Shown here: piece by piece, positions 29,817 through 38,329 of the stretch
Numbering within the stretch: position 1 is the first letter of the stretch
Layout of the letters: every line of letters begins with the position of its first letter
DNA from: Hyalangium versicolor
GTDB lineage: Bacteria; Myxococcota; Myxococcia; Myxococcales; Myxococcaceae
Assembly: GCF_020103695.1 (NCBI RefSeq)
Contig: NZ_JAHXBF010000003.1
Span: 677,391-741,390, forward strand
Length of the DNA stretch: 64,000 nt
Reading direction: 5' to 3'
The notes under the pieces: generated by a model
Database searches by the model: none
What the model was told of the DNA's origin: nothing
What the model saw: the letters and a program-made list of their open reading frames with translations, nothing else
Made by a program: the position numbers and the translations under genes

Positions 29817-30607
29817 GAGGTCTTCTCCACGGAGGGGGACGGGCTGTTGAAGCCTTCGTGGCCAGCGGCGGCGATGGCGTCCTCGAGATCGCCTCCCTTG
29901 CCACCCAGCTCCAGGCTGTCGGCGATGATCACGCTGCGGACGGCCCGGGCCAGGCCCTCGCGATCGTTCGCGGCGAAGGCGGTGGTGTCGATCGGCTTGC
30001 CGATCTTCACATGCACGGGCCCCGGGACGATGTTCCAGGAGTTCTTGGGCATGATCTTCCCCGTGCCTTCGATGGTGACCGGGCAGATGGGCACGCGCGC
30101 CTCGAGCGCCAGCGCGAAGGGCCCCTTCTTGAACGGGAGGATCCGTCCATCCGGAGAGCGCGTGCCCTCCGGATACAGGAAGATGCTGGTGCCGCCGCGA
30201 ATCTTCTGCCCAGCCCTCTCCAGCGACTGGATGGCCGCCTTCCGGTTGGAGCGGTTGACGAAGATGTGCCCGGCAATCCACAGGTACCAGCCAATGCCCG
30301 GCACCCACCGCAGCTGGCTCTTGGCCACATAGCGGAAGGGCACCGGCACCGCCACGAAGTGCGCCGGGATGTCCAGCGTCGACTGGTGGTTGGCCACGTA
30401 GATCGTGGGCCGCTTCGGGTCCACGTTCTCCTGGCCATGCACCACCAACCGAGCCCCTCCCGCCCACAACAGCACGGGACCCCACAGGTGGCGGCAGATC
30501 CACACCGTGGCATCCCCGCCCAAGATCAGGACCGTCAGGACCGTGAACGGGAAGAGGAACATCGTCCACGCTCCCGCGACGAACATGCAGAAGAACTTAC
30601 GTACCAT
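29813..30607 (-). CDS. plsC: 1-acyl-sn-glycerol-3-phosphate acyltransferase
   Basis: PlsC acylates lysophosphatidic acid at the inner membrane to give phosphatidic acid. The 264-residue protein starts with a hydrophobic anchor (MFVAGAWTMFLFPFTVLTVLILGG). The catalytic motif is NHQSTLD (HX4D), followed by FVNR-type substrate block VNRSNRKAA, YPEGTRS (motif III) and VPICPVTIEGTG (motif IV). ATG 30607 was chosen as giving the usual length; the open frame continues 44 codons upstream without homology. Its stop overlaps the start of the TPR lipoprotein by one or more bases, suggesting coupling. Confidence 0.92.
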   Translation of the reverse strand: MVRKFFCMFVAGAWTMFLFPFTVLTVLILGGDATVWICRHLWGPVLLWAGGARLVVHGQENVDPKRPTIYVANHQSTLDIPAHFVAVPVPFRYVAKSQLRWVPGIGWYLWIAGHIFVNRSNRKAAIQSLERAGQKIRGGTSIFLYPEGTRSPDGRILPFKKGPFALALEARVPICPVTIEGTGKIMPKNSWNIVPGPVHVKIGKPIDTTAFAANDREGLARAVRSVIIADSLELGGKGGDLEDAIAAAGHEGFNSPSPSVEKTS

Positions 30608-30884
30608 CTGTGGCCTTGAAGTGAGAGCCTGCCACACCCGGAGCGTGTGCGCGGCTCTGTTGTGGGAACCCAGCCCCCGCAGCTTCCCTGGTGCCCTGGA
30701 GGGCTCTCGGGCGAGCAGGACGGTTCTCGTGGCGGCCAAGACTCAGGGGCGCTACCCCAAAGGCCACACCGAGCGCGTGGGTGACGGGACCGGGCGGAGG
30801 CATGGAGCGGCGCGTTGTACCACGGTCCGCCACCCCCTTTGGTGCTGGTATGCGTCGTCCGGTGAGGTTACAAGCAGGGGTGGC

Positions 30885-31499
30885 GTGGCCAGGAAAAAGT
30901 TCATCGCCGTCGCGGGCAACATCGGCGCCGGGAAGACAGAGCTCACATCGTTCCTCTGCCGCAAGTACGGCCTCACCCCGTACTTCGAGCCGAACGACCA
31001 GAACCCGTACCTCGCCGACTTCTACAAGGACATGAAGAAGTGGGCCTTCCGCTCGCAGATCTTCTTTCTGACCCACAAGTTCCGCCTGCACCGGGAGCTC
31101 GAGCGCCACGCGGGCACCGTCCTCCAGGACCGCACCATCTACGAGGACGCCGAGATCTTCGCCAAGAACCTGCACCGCCAGCGCTTCATCGACCGGCGCG
31201 ACTGGCAGATGTACCGCGAGCTCTATGAGACGATCTCCCAGGTGCTGACCCCGCCCGATCTCATGATCTACCTGCGCTGTCCCGTGCAGACGCTCAAGGA
31301 GCGCATCCGCCTGCGCGGCCGTACCATGGAGAAGGACATCCCCACGCTCTACCTCAAGCGCCTCAACGCCCTGTACGAGGAATGGTTCAGTAACTACAAG
31401 ATGTCCCCTGTTCTCGTTCTCCCGACGGACAAGTTGGACTACTTGACCAACCTGGTGGATCGGGTCGATCTCTTCCGCCAGATCGAGAAGCACCTGTGA
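30885..31499 (+). CDS. Deoxynucleoside kinase
   Basis: The 204-residue protein belongs to the dCK/dGK-type deoxynucleoside kinases, which phosphorylate deoxynucleosides with ATP for dNTP salvage. It has the P-loop GNIGAGKTEL near the N-terminus, the FFLTHKFRLHREL helix, the DR-T motif (LQDRTIYEDAEIFA) and the LID arginines in RIRLRGRTMEKDIP. Translation starts at GTG 30885 behind AGGGG. The substrate base (dA, dC or dG) cannot be told by eye. It overlaps the next gene by 4 nt (GTGA) and so likely forms a two-gene operon. Confidence 0.88.
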   Translation: MARKKFIAVAGNIGAGKTELTSFLCRKYGLTPYFEPNDQNPYLADFYKDMKKWAFRSQIFFLTHKFRLHRELERHAGTVLQDRTIYEDAEIFAKNLHRQRFIDRRDWQMYRELYETISQVLTPPDLMIYLRCPVQTLKERIRLRGRTMEKDIPTLYLKRLNALYEEWFSNYKMSPVLVLPTDKLDYLTNLVDRVDLFRQIEKHL

Positions 31500-32674
31500 A
31501 GGAGGTCTACATCCTCGCTATCGAGTCGTCCTCCTCGGCGTCCCTGGAGCAACTGCGCCAGACGTTCGAGTCGGACGACGTGCGCTTCTCGCCGCTCGAG
31601 GATGGTGAGGGGTTCGCCATCCACGCCGAGGGCACTCGGGTGGAAGTGCGCTTCAGCACCCAGGGGCCCAATGCCAAGGTCTGGGATCCCCGCCTGCTCA
31701 CGGGCAGTGAAGAGGCCCTCCAGGTCTTCCAGCGCGCCAAGGGCTTCTATCGCATCTCCCTCGAGCCTGGCTCCGGGCCCCAGCCCACCGTTCCCGTCTT
31801 CGAGGCCCTGTGGTGCACCCGCACCCTCATGGAGCACTCGCAGGGGGTCCTGCTGGACCTCACCGCCTACAAGCTCCATGACGCGGCGGACGTGGTGGAG
31901 ATCACCGAGCTGGACTTCGACATCCGCGACCACGTGAACCTGCATGCCGTGGCGGCCATCGAGGGCGATACGCCTCTGTGGGTGCACTCGCACGGGATGG
32001 AGAAGTTCGGCACGCGCGATCTGGAGATCTTCCACCTGGGCGAGGAGGATTTGCTGGCCGCGGAGATGTTCCTCCACGAGCTGTGCACGGACATGGCCTT
32101 CGGCCAGGGGCCGGAGCCTCGCAAGGAAGTGCACACCAGCGAAGGACAGTCCTTCACGATGGTGCCCTCCGAGGAGGCCCGGGTGAACCTGCTGGGCGTT
32201 CCGCTGGAGACCTTCGAGGGCCATGAGTCGCTCTTCCTCAGCGTGGTGTCCCCGCTGGGACGGCACAACACGGCGGAGCTGCTGCGCCCCTACCGCGAGC
32301 GCTTCATCCCCGAGCCCGAGGAGCGCACCGAGGCGTTGCGGGTCGAGTCCCAGGCCCTGCTGCCTGCCTTCAAGGCCCGCTTCATGCGCAAGGGGTTGAT
32401 GGAGCCGCTCACCTTCCTGGTCCGGGCTCCCTTCGAGACCCACCCCGAGGGTCAGGCGGTCGAGGAGAACCTCTGGCTCGAAGCCATTCTCTGGGAGGAT
32501 GGCACGCTGGTGGGCAAGTTGGTGGATGGTGCCGTCCACACCACCGAGTGGCGCAAGGGCGCCCAGGTCGAGGTGGATGAGGAGCACATCAACGCGCTGG
32601 CCATCAGCCGCGAGGGGCGCACGCTGGACGAGGAGGAGATCCGCGCCCTGCTCATCGCCGAACGGCCCATGTAG
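31496..32674 (+). CDS. DUF4026/DUF2314-like protein
   Basis: The 392-residue protein has no signal peptide or membrane segment. The C-terminal ~85 residues (PLTFLVRAPFETHPEGQAVEENLWLEAI...LVGKLVDGAVHTTEWRKGAQVEVDEEHI) resemble the DUF2314-type fold. The N-terminal part, with an acidic strand-rich region and a conserved-looking LHELCTDMAFGQGPEPRKEVHTSEGQSFT block, resembles DUF4026. The molecular function is unknown. It starts at a GTG inside the kinase stop codon, so expression is coupled to the deoxynucleoside kinase. Family assignment is by eye only. Confidence 0.6.
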   Translation: MKEVYILAIESSSSASLEQLRQTFESDDVRFSPLEDGEGFAIHAEGTRVEVRFSTQGPNAKVWDPRLLTGSEEALQVFQRAKGFYRISLEPGSGPQPTVPVFEALWCTRTLMEHSQGVLLDLTAYKLHDAADVVEITELDFDIRDHVNLHAVAAIEGDTPLWVHSHGMEKFGTRDLEIFHLGEEDLLAAEMFLHELCTDMAFGQGPEPRKEVHTSEGQSFTMVPSEEARVNLLGVPLETFEGHESLFLSVVSPLGRHNTAELLRPYRERFIPEPEERTEALRVESQALLPAFKARFMRKGLMEPLTFLVRAPFETHPEGQAVEENLWLEAILWEDGTLVGKLVDGAVHTTEWRKGAQVEVDEEHINALAISREGRTLDEEEIRALLIAERPM

Positions 32675-32817
32675 GACGCGGGTCCGGTGTCCGCCGCTGG
32701 CTGCCGCGACGCGGTGAGCTGGCGCGGTGGGCTGGCGCAGCGCGTGGGCCGGGTGTCGTTAGAGTGTCACGAGTGCTCCCTTGCCCGGCGCACGTGGGGC
32801 GCTAGGCTCCGCGCGCC

Positions 32818-34518
32818 ATGCCAGCCCTGCTGCTGCTCTCCGGTCCCTCCGCCGGCCGCCGTTACGAGGTGGCCACGGAGGTCACCATCGGCCGCAGCCC
32901 GTCGTGCGAGATCCCCATCGACGACGACAAGGTGTCGCGGCGGCACGCCCGTGTCTTCGTGCGCGCGGGACAGGTATGGCTGCGTGATCTGGAGTCTCGC
33001 AATGGCACGCTCGTCAACGGCCAGCGCGTGGAGGGCGAGGCCTGTCTGCTGCCGGGCGATCGCATCCAGGTCGGGGAGACGGTGGCCATCTACGAGCCGG
33101 TCGCCCCGGCGGCCCCGGCGCAGACGGAGCCGCTGGACGCCAGCCACGTCCCCATCGCCGAGGTGCTGCCGCACGTCGGGCCCGCCGCCGCGCTGTTCTC
33201 GGCCGGAGTGGCTCTGCTGGGCGCCACCAGCGAGGCCATGGTGCTGCGGCGGCTGGTGGAGGAGGCCCTTCATGCGCTCAATGCGGACCGGGCCGCGGCG
33301 CTGCTGAGCGGGCAGGAGGGGCTGCTCACCGCGGCCGTGTCCGGTGCGCCCTCCGTGGAGGTGCCTCGGGCCATGGCGAGCATGGCGTTGGAACTCAAGG
33401 AGGTGGCTTCCTCGAGCACCGCGCTGTGCGCCCCGTTGGTGGCCTCGGGAGGCAGGCCCTTCGGATTGCTGTACGTGGGATGCAACGAGCCGCGCTTCAG
33501 CGCCATGGATGTCGGGTTGGCCGCGGCGCTCGGGCGCATGGGCGGTGAGGCGTATGCCGCTCGGCGCTCCCGCGCGGAGGAGGAGCAGGCCGCCGTGGAG
33601 CAGGTCGGCACGTCCCGGCCCTTCCGGCGTACGTTGGAGCAGGCCCGCCGCGCGGCCACCAACTCGGCGCCCGTCGTCATCTCGGGAGAGCCCGGCACGG
33701 GCAGGAGCCTGCTGGCCCGATATATCCATGTGCACTCGTCCCGGGCGCTCGGGCCGTTGGTGGCCGTGGATTGCCTGCAACCCTCCGCGGAGGAGCTCCT
33801 CTTCGGAGGCACACGGGCGCTCGGGCAGCCTCCGCGCTCTTCCGCGCTCCTCCGCGCGGATGGAGGTACGCTGCTGCTCCAGCATGTCGAGGGGCTCTCG
33901 GGCGCCGTCATCGAGCGGCTGACGCGGATGCTCGCGCGCAAGATGGCGCCGGCGCGGCAGGGGGGCGAGGAGCCCGTGGATCTGCGCGTCATCGCCACCG
34001 CGAGTGCTCCCGCGCAGTTGCTGGCCGCCAAGGGCGAGCTGGACATGGCCCTGGCCATGGCCCTGTCGGGGTTGGAGATCGAAGTGCCTCCGCTGCGCGA
34101 GCGCCGCGCCGATGTGCTCGCGCTCTTCGATCACTTCTCCCGACGCAGCGCGGGGGAGGCCCGGAAACCTCCGCCCGTGTTGAGCCCTGGGGCCCAGCGC
34201 CTCCTGACGGAGTACGCGTGGCCGCAGAACATCCGCGAGCTGAGGCTGCTCAGTGAGCGGCTCGCACGCGTGTATGCCGGCGGCGAGGTGCATGCCCTGC
34301 GGCTGCCTCCGGAGATCCAGGAGGGCTCGGTGGCGGCAAAGCCGCGCAGTCTGCAGCAGATGGTCGAGCACCTGGAGCGCGAGGCCATCACCGAGGCGCT
34401 GCAGGCCGCGGGAGGCAGGAAGATCCGCGCGGCGGAGCGCCTGGGCATCAGCCGCCCCACGCTGGACAAGAAGATCGAGGAGTACTCCATCCAGGTGGAC
34501 CGTTCCCGGCGGGGGTGA
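32818..34518 (+). CDS. FHA domain protein with degenerate sigma-54-type AAA+ domain and Fis-type HTH
   Basis: The layout is that of myxobacterial enhancer-binding proteins: FHA domain (1-95, GRS at 25-27, SRRH 40-43, Asn62), GAF-like region (about 120-250), AAA+ domain (about 265-490) and Fis-type HTH (about 515-558, RKIRAAERLGISRPTLDKKI). The AAA+ core departs from working activators. The Walker A reads GEPGTGRS (Arg296 instead of Lys), the Walker B GGTLLLQH lacks the Asp-Glu pair, and the GAFTGA sigma-54 contact loop is not present (GGTRALGQPPRSS). The LRERRADV and YAWPQNIRELRLL blocks remain. It probably binds phospho-Thr partners and DNA but is unlikely to hydrolyse ATP or remodel sigma-54 polymerase. 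Confidence 0.82.
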   Translation: MPALLLLSGPSAGRRYEVATEVTIGRSPSCEIPIDDDKVSRRHARVFVRAGQVWLRDLESRNGTLVNGQRVEGEACLLPGDRIQVGETVAIYEPVAPAAPAQTEPLDASHVPIAEVLPHVGPAAALFSAGVALLGATSEAMVLRRLVEEALHALNADRAAALLSGQEGLLTAAVSGAPSVEVPRAMASMALELKEVASSSTALCAPLVASGGRPFGLLYVGCNEPRFSAMDVGLAAALGRMGGEAYAARRSRAEEEQAAVEQVGTSRPFRRTLEQARRAATNSAPVVISGEPGTGRSLLARYIHVHSSRALGPLVAVDCLQPSAEELLFGGTRALGQPPRSSALLRADGGTLLLQHVEGLSGAVIERLTRMLARKMAPARQGGEEPVDLRVIATASAPAQLLAAKGELDMALAMALSGLEIEVPPLRERRADVLALFDHFSRRSAGEARKPPPVLSPGAQRLLTEYAWPQNIRELRLLSERLARVYAGGEVHALRLPPEIQEGSVAAKPRSLQQMVEHLEREAITEALQAAGGRKIRAAERLGISRPTLDKKIEEYSIQVDRSRRG

Positions 34519-34542
34519 GGGGCTTCGGCCGCGCGGAGGGAA

Positions 34543-34558
34543 GGGGCCCGAAGGCCCC
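34543..34558. terminator. Hairpin between convergent genes
   Basis: GGGGCC-CGAA-GGCCCC forms a 6-bp stem with a tetraloop between the FHA gene (ends 34518) and the minus-strand gene ending at 34575. No clear T run; a bidirectional terminator is possible. Confidence 0.4.
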
Positions 34559-34574
34559 CGCGGCGCGGTCAGGC

Positions 34575-35576
34575 TCAGAAGGGGGGGACGAGCTGCCCCT
34601 GGGTGAGCGCACTGACGCTCTTGCGCAGCTCCTGGTGGACCCCCTCACGGAACCTTTGCTGGAGCCCCTCATGCCGCGTGGTCATGACCTCGGAGGGGAG
34701 GGTATACGTAAAGTCGCGCTGGCAGAGCACCACGTGCTGTTGCACGTCCACGAGCTTGACGGTCGCCGTGTAGAGGCCGCCTTCGAAGCGATTCTTCTCG
34801 GTCTCGACAGGCTCCTCTTCTTGGACGTCGTCGAAGACGATGGCATAGGCAACGGGCTGGGTATGCGCCTGGCCGCACGGCATCCACGGACGCTCGCCTG
34901 GCGGGGGGAAACAGCTTCTGTACACGAGGTCGCCGAACCGGATGCGGCGCTTGTCGCGTGCGGGATGCGTCGCCCCCAGGATCAGGAGCTCCGCATCCAT
35001 CGCCTCCACCTCTCGGGTGGAGTGGATTCCAGGGCATACGTCCTCGGCCGGTTCCGGACCGGCGAGGGCCTCCTTGACGGCGGCGTACATCGCTTCCATG
35101 CGTGAGCGCTGCGCCTGGGTGATCTGCTCCTGGGGCGTCTGGTCCCCCGTCAATGTCTCGAACTGGCAGTCCGCCAACTCATCGGCCCCTCCGGCGACGG
35201 ACCACCCCTGGGGCCCTTTTGCCAGGCAGAGCGTCAGCACGTAGCCGCTCCCCAGGAGTGCATGCTTCCAGCTCTGCCTGAGCTGGAGCCCATGGAACTT
35301 CAGCACCCCGGGATTTCGGGGCTCGAGCGAGACATCCCCGCAGCCCGTGAAGAGCGCATGCTTGCTCTCCAGGTAGTGCGCTTCGGCCAGGTGACACGCG
35401 TCCAGGGGGCTCAGTGTCTCGGCGGCGCGAAGCTTTGGTAGCTCCGCTTGCAACTCCGCGACGCGCTGGTCCCTCTCACGGATGATCGTGATGGCTCGCC
35501 AGGCAATGACTCCGGCGATGAGCAGGGCGAACGCCAGGACCCCCAACACGAGCCGACGCAAGAGACGCAATGCCAT
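34575..35576 (-). CDS. Membrane-anchored protein of unknown function
   Basis: No family was recognised. The 333-residue product starts with a basic stretch and a transmembrane helix (RLVLGVLAFALLIAGVIAW, about 8-27). A short coiled-coil-like helix follows (IIRERDQRVAELQAELPKLRAAE), then a ~270-residue domain with several Cys (CHLAEAHYLESKHALFTGCGD, CLAKG, CPGIHST, CFPPPGERPWMPCG), consistent with an extracytoplasmic fold with disulfides. ATG 35576 has GGAGG only 2-3 nt upstream; ATG 35657 is an alternative without a ribosome site. It is the last gene of a minus-strand run of exported proteins. Confidence 0.68.
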   Translation of the reverse strand: MALRLLRRLVLGVLAFALLIAGVIAWRAITIIRERDQRVAELQAELPKLRAAETLSPLDACHLAEAHYLESKHALFTGCGDVSLEPRNPGVLKFHGLQLRQSWKHALLGSGYVLTLCLAKGPQGWSVAGGADELADCQFETLTGDQTPQEQITQAQRSRMEAMYAAVKEALAGPEPAEDVCPGIHSTREVEAMDAELLILGATHPARDKRRIRFGDLVYRSCFPPPGERPWMPCGQAHTQPVAYAIVFDDVQEEEPVETEKNRFEGGLYTATVKLVDVQQHVVLCQRDFTYTLPSEVMTTRHEGLQQRFREGVHQELRKSVSALTQGQLVPPF

Positions 35577-35695
35577 GTCCTCCAGGAACGAATCGGGCGC
35601 TCTTGCACAGGTCCACTTCCGCCGTGCAACTTCAAACCCGCGGGTTCGGGTTTTCACCAGTCCCTGGCCACCCGGAGCAGGAGTCGAGTTCTTCC

Positions 35696-36424
35696 TTAGA
35701 GGCTCGTCCAGTCGTTCAGCCAGATCATGAAGTGATCCAGTACGTCCGGGCGCGGGTTCTCCAGCGTGATGAGGCCCGGGCTGCTCGGGGGGACGGAGGC
35801 CGGATCGAGAGGCACATGGATCTGGCCTTCGACCTTCAGCAGGGGAGACACCGTGAGGTGGTACGTGAGCGGCGTGAAGTTGGTGAAGGTCTTGTACAGC
35901 AGGATGTACTGGCGCCCCGCCACCACCCGCTGGTCCAGGATGGCCGTCCCGGTGTCGAGCGCGTTCTGGTAGTTCTCGCAGGCCCAGGCGGTGAGCTGGA
36001 AGCCTTCGTCGATGTCCAGCAGCTCGATCGGATACGCGTAGCCATACGGATAGAGCTGGGATTCGAGCACGTTGGACTGGATCCTCACCGTTCCAGACTT
36101 CCGCGCCGTGACGACGTAGGCGTCGTAACGGAAGTCCGGGCCTCCAAACGAGGAGGTGGTCAGCTTCCCTCGAATCATGTCCCCGCTGCCGGGCGACGGC
36201 GGGGGAAGGGACGTGAGGAAGTACGAGGCGGCGTCGACTCGCGGGGGAGTCGCGGACTCACCCGAGATGCCGCCGGGCTGAATCGGCGAGGGAGCGCTGG
36301 CCGGTTCGGCCTCGGACACCGGCTCAGGCTGGCAGGCAGCCACGTGAGCGAGGAGCGCGAACAGGACGACGGCAGACGGCCTGCGTACGTCGAGCGCGCG
36401 GGCCGAACGGTATAGACGGTTCAT
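35696..36424 (-). CDS. Lipoprotein of unknown function
   Basis: The 242-residue precursor has a basic start, a hydrophobic stretch and the lipobox VAAC (Cys31), followed by a Pro/Glu/Ser-rich linker. The remaining ~170 residues look beta-rich (RYDAYVVTARKSGTVRIQSNVLESQLYPYGYAYPIELLD, RQYILLYKTFTNFTPLTYHLTVSPLL). This resembles the prepeptidase C-terminal / bacterial pre-peptidase-like adhesion folds, though I cannot assign it. It lies between the GH71/99-like gene and the membrane-anchored gene, all on the minus strand. Confidence 0.7.
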   Translation of the reverse strand: MNRLYRSARALDVRRPSAVVLFALLAHVAACQPEPVSEAEPASAPSPIQPGGISGESATPPRVDAASYFLTSLPPPSPGSGDMIRGKLTTSSFGGPDFRYDAYVVTARKSGTVRIQSNVLESQLYPYGYAYPIELLDIDEGFQLTAWACENYQNALDTGTAILDQRVVAGRQYILLYKTFTNFTPLTYHLTVSPLLKVEGQIHVPLDPASVPPSSPGLITLENPRPDVLDHFMIWLNDWTSL

Positions 36425-36532
36425 GGATCTTCCCTCCCAGCAATCCGGCCCGACTCCATGCTCGGGGAAGTCCGGCGCGGGGTCAACCCCTGACAGTGGA
36501 GGATCTTCAACCCATGAACGTCGCGTTCCGGG

Positions 36533-38230
36533 CTACAGCTTCACCAACTCCACATCATCCATGTTGACGTACGAGGCGCCGCCGGACTGGGTGACCTGGG
36601 TGTGGAAGCCGTATTCCAGGTAGCCGCCAGTCACGGAGATGGTCGGCGTCTCCACCTGCGTCCAGTTCGAGTACGTCCCCAGGCTCGTGTAGAGGGGCGT
36701 GCACGAGGCGCACGTCTTCACCTGGATGCGCGCGAAGCCAAAGCTGCCGCCTGCCTTCACCCAGGCGCGCAGCTTGTAGTTGCCGTTGGCCAGCCCGGAA
36801 CGGGTCTGGTACGTCCACGTCTCGAACGGCGACTGGCTCCAGTGCGTCAGGTGATACGAGCCGCCGTGTGCTCCTCCGTACGTTTCGCTGAAGGCAGCCC
36901 CAGCCGTGCCATTGGGCGACCACGTCGGCCAGTCCGATGTGCCGGACTCGAAGCTGGGATTGGGGATGGAGATCGTCGACGAAGGCGGAGGCGTGGTGCC
37001 ATTGAGGATGGCGGAGGCCTGATCGGGCTGGAGCGCCGCGAGATACGCGGACGCCTGATCGAGCTGGGCCTGCTTGCTGGAGTTGCCCGCGTACTGCTTG
37101 CGCTGGTTGAAGAGCGTGTTGACCAGCTCCAACTGCGTCTGGGAATAGGGAACGCCCAGCTTCTGCTGCAGCGTGGTGAGGAAGCCGTAGCCGAACTCAC
37201 GGGTGGGCTCGATCATGGAGCCCTCGCCGTAGTCGTTCCACGTGGCGAGCTGGATCCAGTTCACGCCGCTGTTCTTGGCCAGATCGACCGTCTGTCCAAA
37301 CGTGCCGGTGCCATTGTAGGGCAGCGTCCACGTGGGGCCGCCCCAGCCGCCCGCCTGATAGAAGGGATTGAAGCCGGGATACGCCACCCCAAACTTCACG
37401 CCGAGAGGACGGTTGTTATAGAAGTTCGTCAACCCGGTGATGAAGTCCGAGTAGATCCACGGATACTCGCCGCTCGCGCTGCCCTGGGCCTGCTGCTGCT
37501 GGTACCACAGCGTCAGGAAGGTGGGCTTGGGCGATAGGACCGAGAAGATGTTCGTCCAATCCGAGGGAGCCGTGAAGGTCTGCGGCCCGAAGTCCATCAA
37601 CAGCGGCGCGTTGTTGATGCGGATGTAGTTGCTCTTGGAGAAGTAATTGCTCTGCAGGTAGCTCATGTCCGCCCGCGCCGCGGCGTACCTGTCCGGCACC
37701 GAGCAGCCATACGTGGGCGCCAGCGAGAGGTTGTGGTCCTCGTAGACGATGGCGAACTCCAGCCCCACCGAGGCCGTCTTGGCGATGAGGGCCTCGGCGT
37801 TCTGCTTGTTCTTCGGATAGTCCACGCAGTTGAGCGTGCCGGGCCAGTCGATGAGCACGCCATCCACACCCGCGTACTTCATGAGCAGCAATTGGTACTC
37901 GATGACGTCCTTGTCCCCCGAGCCGTAGGGCCCGATGAGCGGATAGGCGTACGCGGCGATCCGCCCCTGGTCGGGGTTCTGGTTCGCCATGGTCCAGTGC
38001 TGGCCCCAGGTGCCATTGCCAGACGTGGCCTTGCTCTCGAACCAAGGCATCCAGTGAACGTAGACCTTCTTGGTGAAGGTCTTGCTCACCGCCACGGGAG
38101 AGCTGACGGTGGCCAGCTCCTCCGGCGCTGGAGGAGCCGCGCCGCTTCGTTCAGATGAATCCGCACCGCATGCCGCCAACACGAGTGTGAAGGCGACGCC
38201 CGCTGCACCGCTCCAGAGAGGCCGCGTCAT
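36533..38230 (-). CDS. GH71/GH99-like glycosidase lipoprotein with C-terminal carbohydrate-binding-like domain
   Basis: The 565-residue precursor has lipobox VLAAC (Cys21). The catalytic part begins VYVHWMPWFESKATSGNGTWGQHWTMANQNPD, continues with DVIEYQLLLMKYAGVDGVLIDWPGT, and has the C-terminal WNDYGEGSMIEPT block, the place where GH99/GH71 enzymes carry their catalytic acids. This predicts an alpha-mannan or alpha-glucan hydrolase at the outer membrane. The last ~145 residues (IPNPSFESGTSDWPTWSPNG...) resemble a CBM4/9-type beta-sandwich. The substrate cannot be told from sequence. An AT-richer stretch upstream (38231-38329) probably holds its promoter. Confidence 0.82.
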   Translation of the reverse strand: MTRPLWSGAAGVAFTLVLAACGADSSERSGAAPPAPEELATVSSPVAVSKTFTKKVYVHWMPWFESKATSGNGTWGQHWTMANQNPDQGRIAAYAYPLIGPYGSGDKDVIEYQLLLMKYAGVDGVLIDWPGTLNCVDYPKNKQNAEALIAKTASVGLEFAIVYEDHNLSLAPTYGCSVPDRYAAARADMSYLQSNYFSKSNYIRINNAPLLMDFGPQTFTAPSDWTNIFSVLSPKPTFLTLWYQQQQAQGSASGEYPWIYSDFITGLTNFYNNRPLGVKFGVAYPGFNPFYQAGGWGGPTWTLPYNGTGTFGQTVDLAKNSGVNWIQLATWNDYGEGSMIEPTREFGYGFLTTLQQKLGVPYSQTQLELVNTLFNQRKQYAGNSSKQAQLDQASAYLAALQPDQASAILNGTTPPPSSTISIPNPSFESGTSDWPTWSPNGTAGAAFSETYGGAHGGSYHLTHWSQSPFETWTYQTRSGLANGNYKLRAWVKAGGSFGFARIQVKTCASCTPLYTSLGTYSNWTQVETPTISVTGGYLEYGFHTQVTQSGGASYVNMDDVELVKL

Positions 38231-38329
38231 GGCAAGGCTCCAACGGCAATACCGCTCGCCGCGCGCGGCTCTCTATCAGAAAACGAGACTATCTGGAATA
38301 GCTGAATTAACCGGTTTGCATGGGCGCGT

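Noticed and set aside
29817..30569. Upstream extension of the TPR lipoprotein frame through plsC
   Set aside because: It is the out-of-frame reading of plsC; the lipoprotein signal sequence sits just after 29816.
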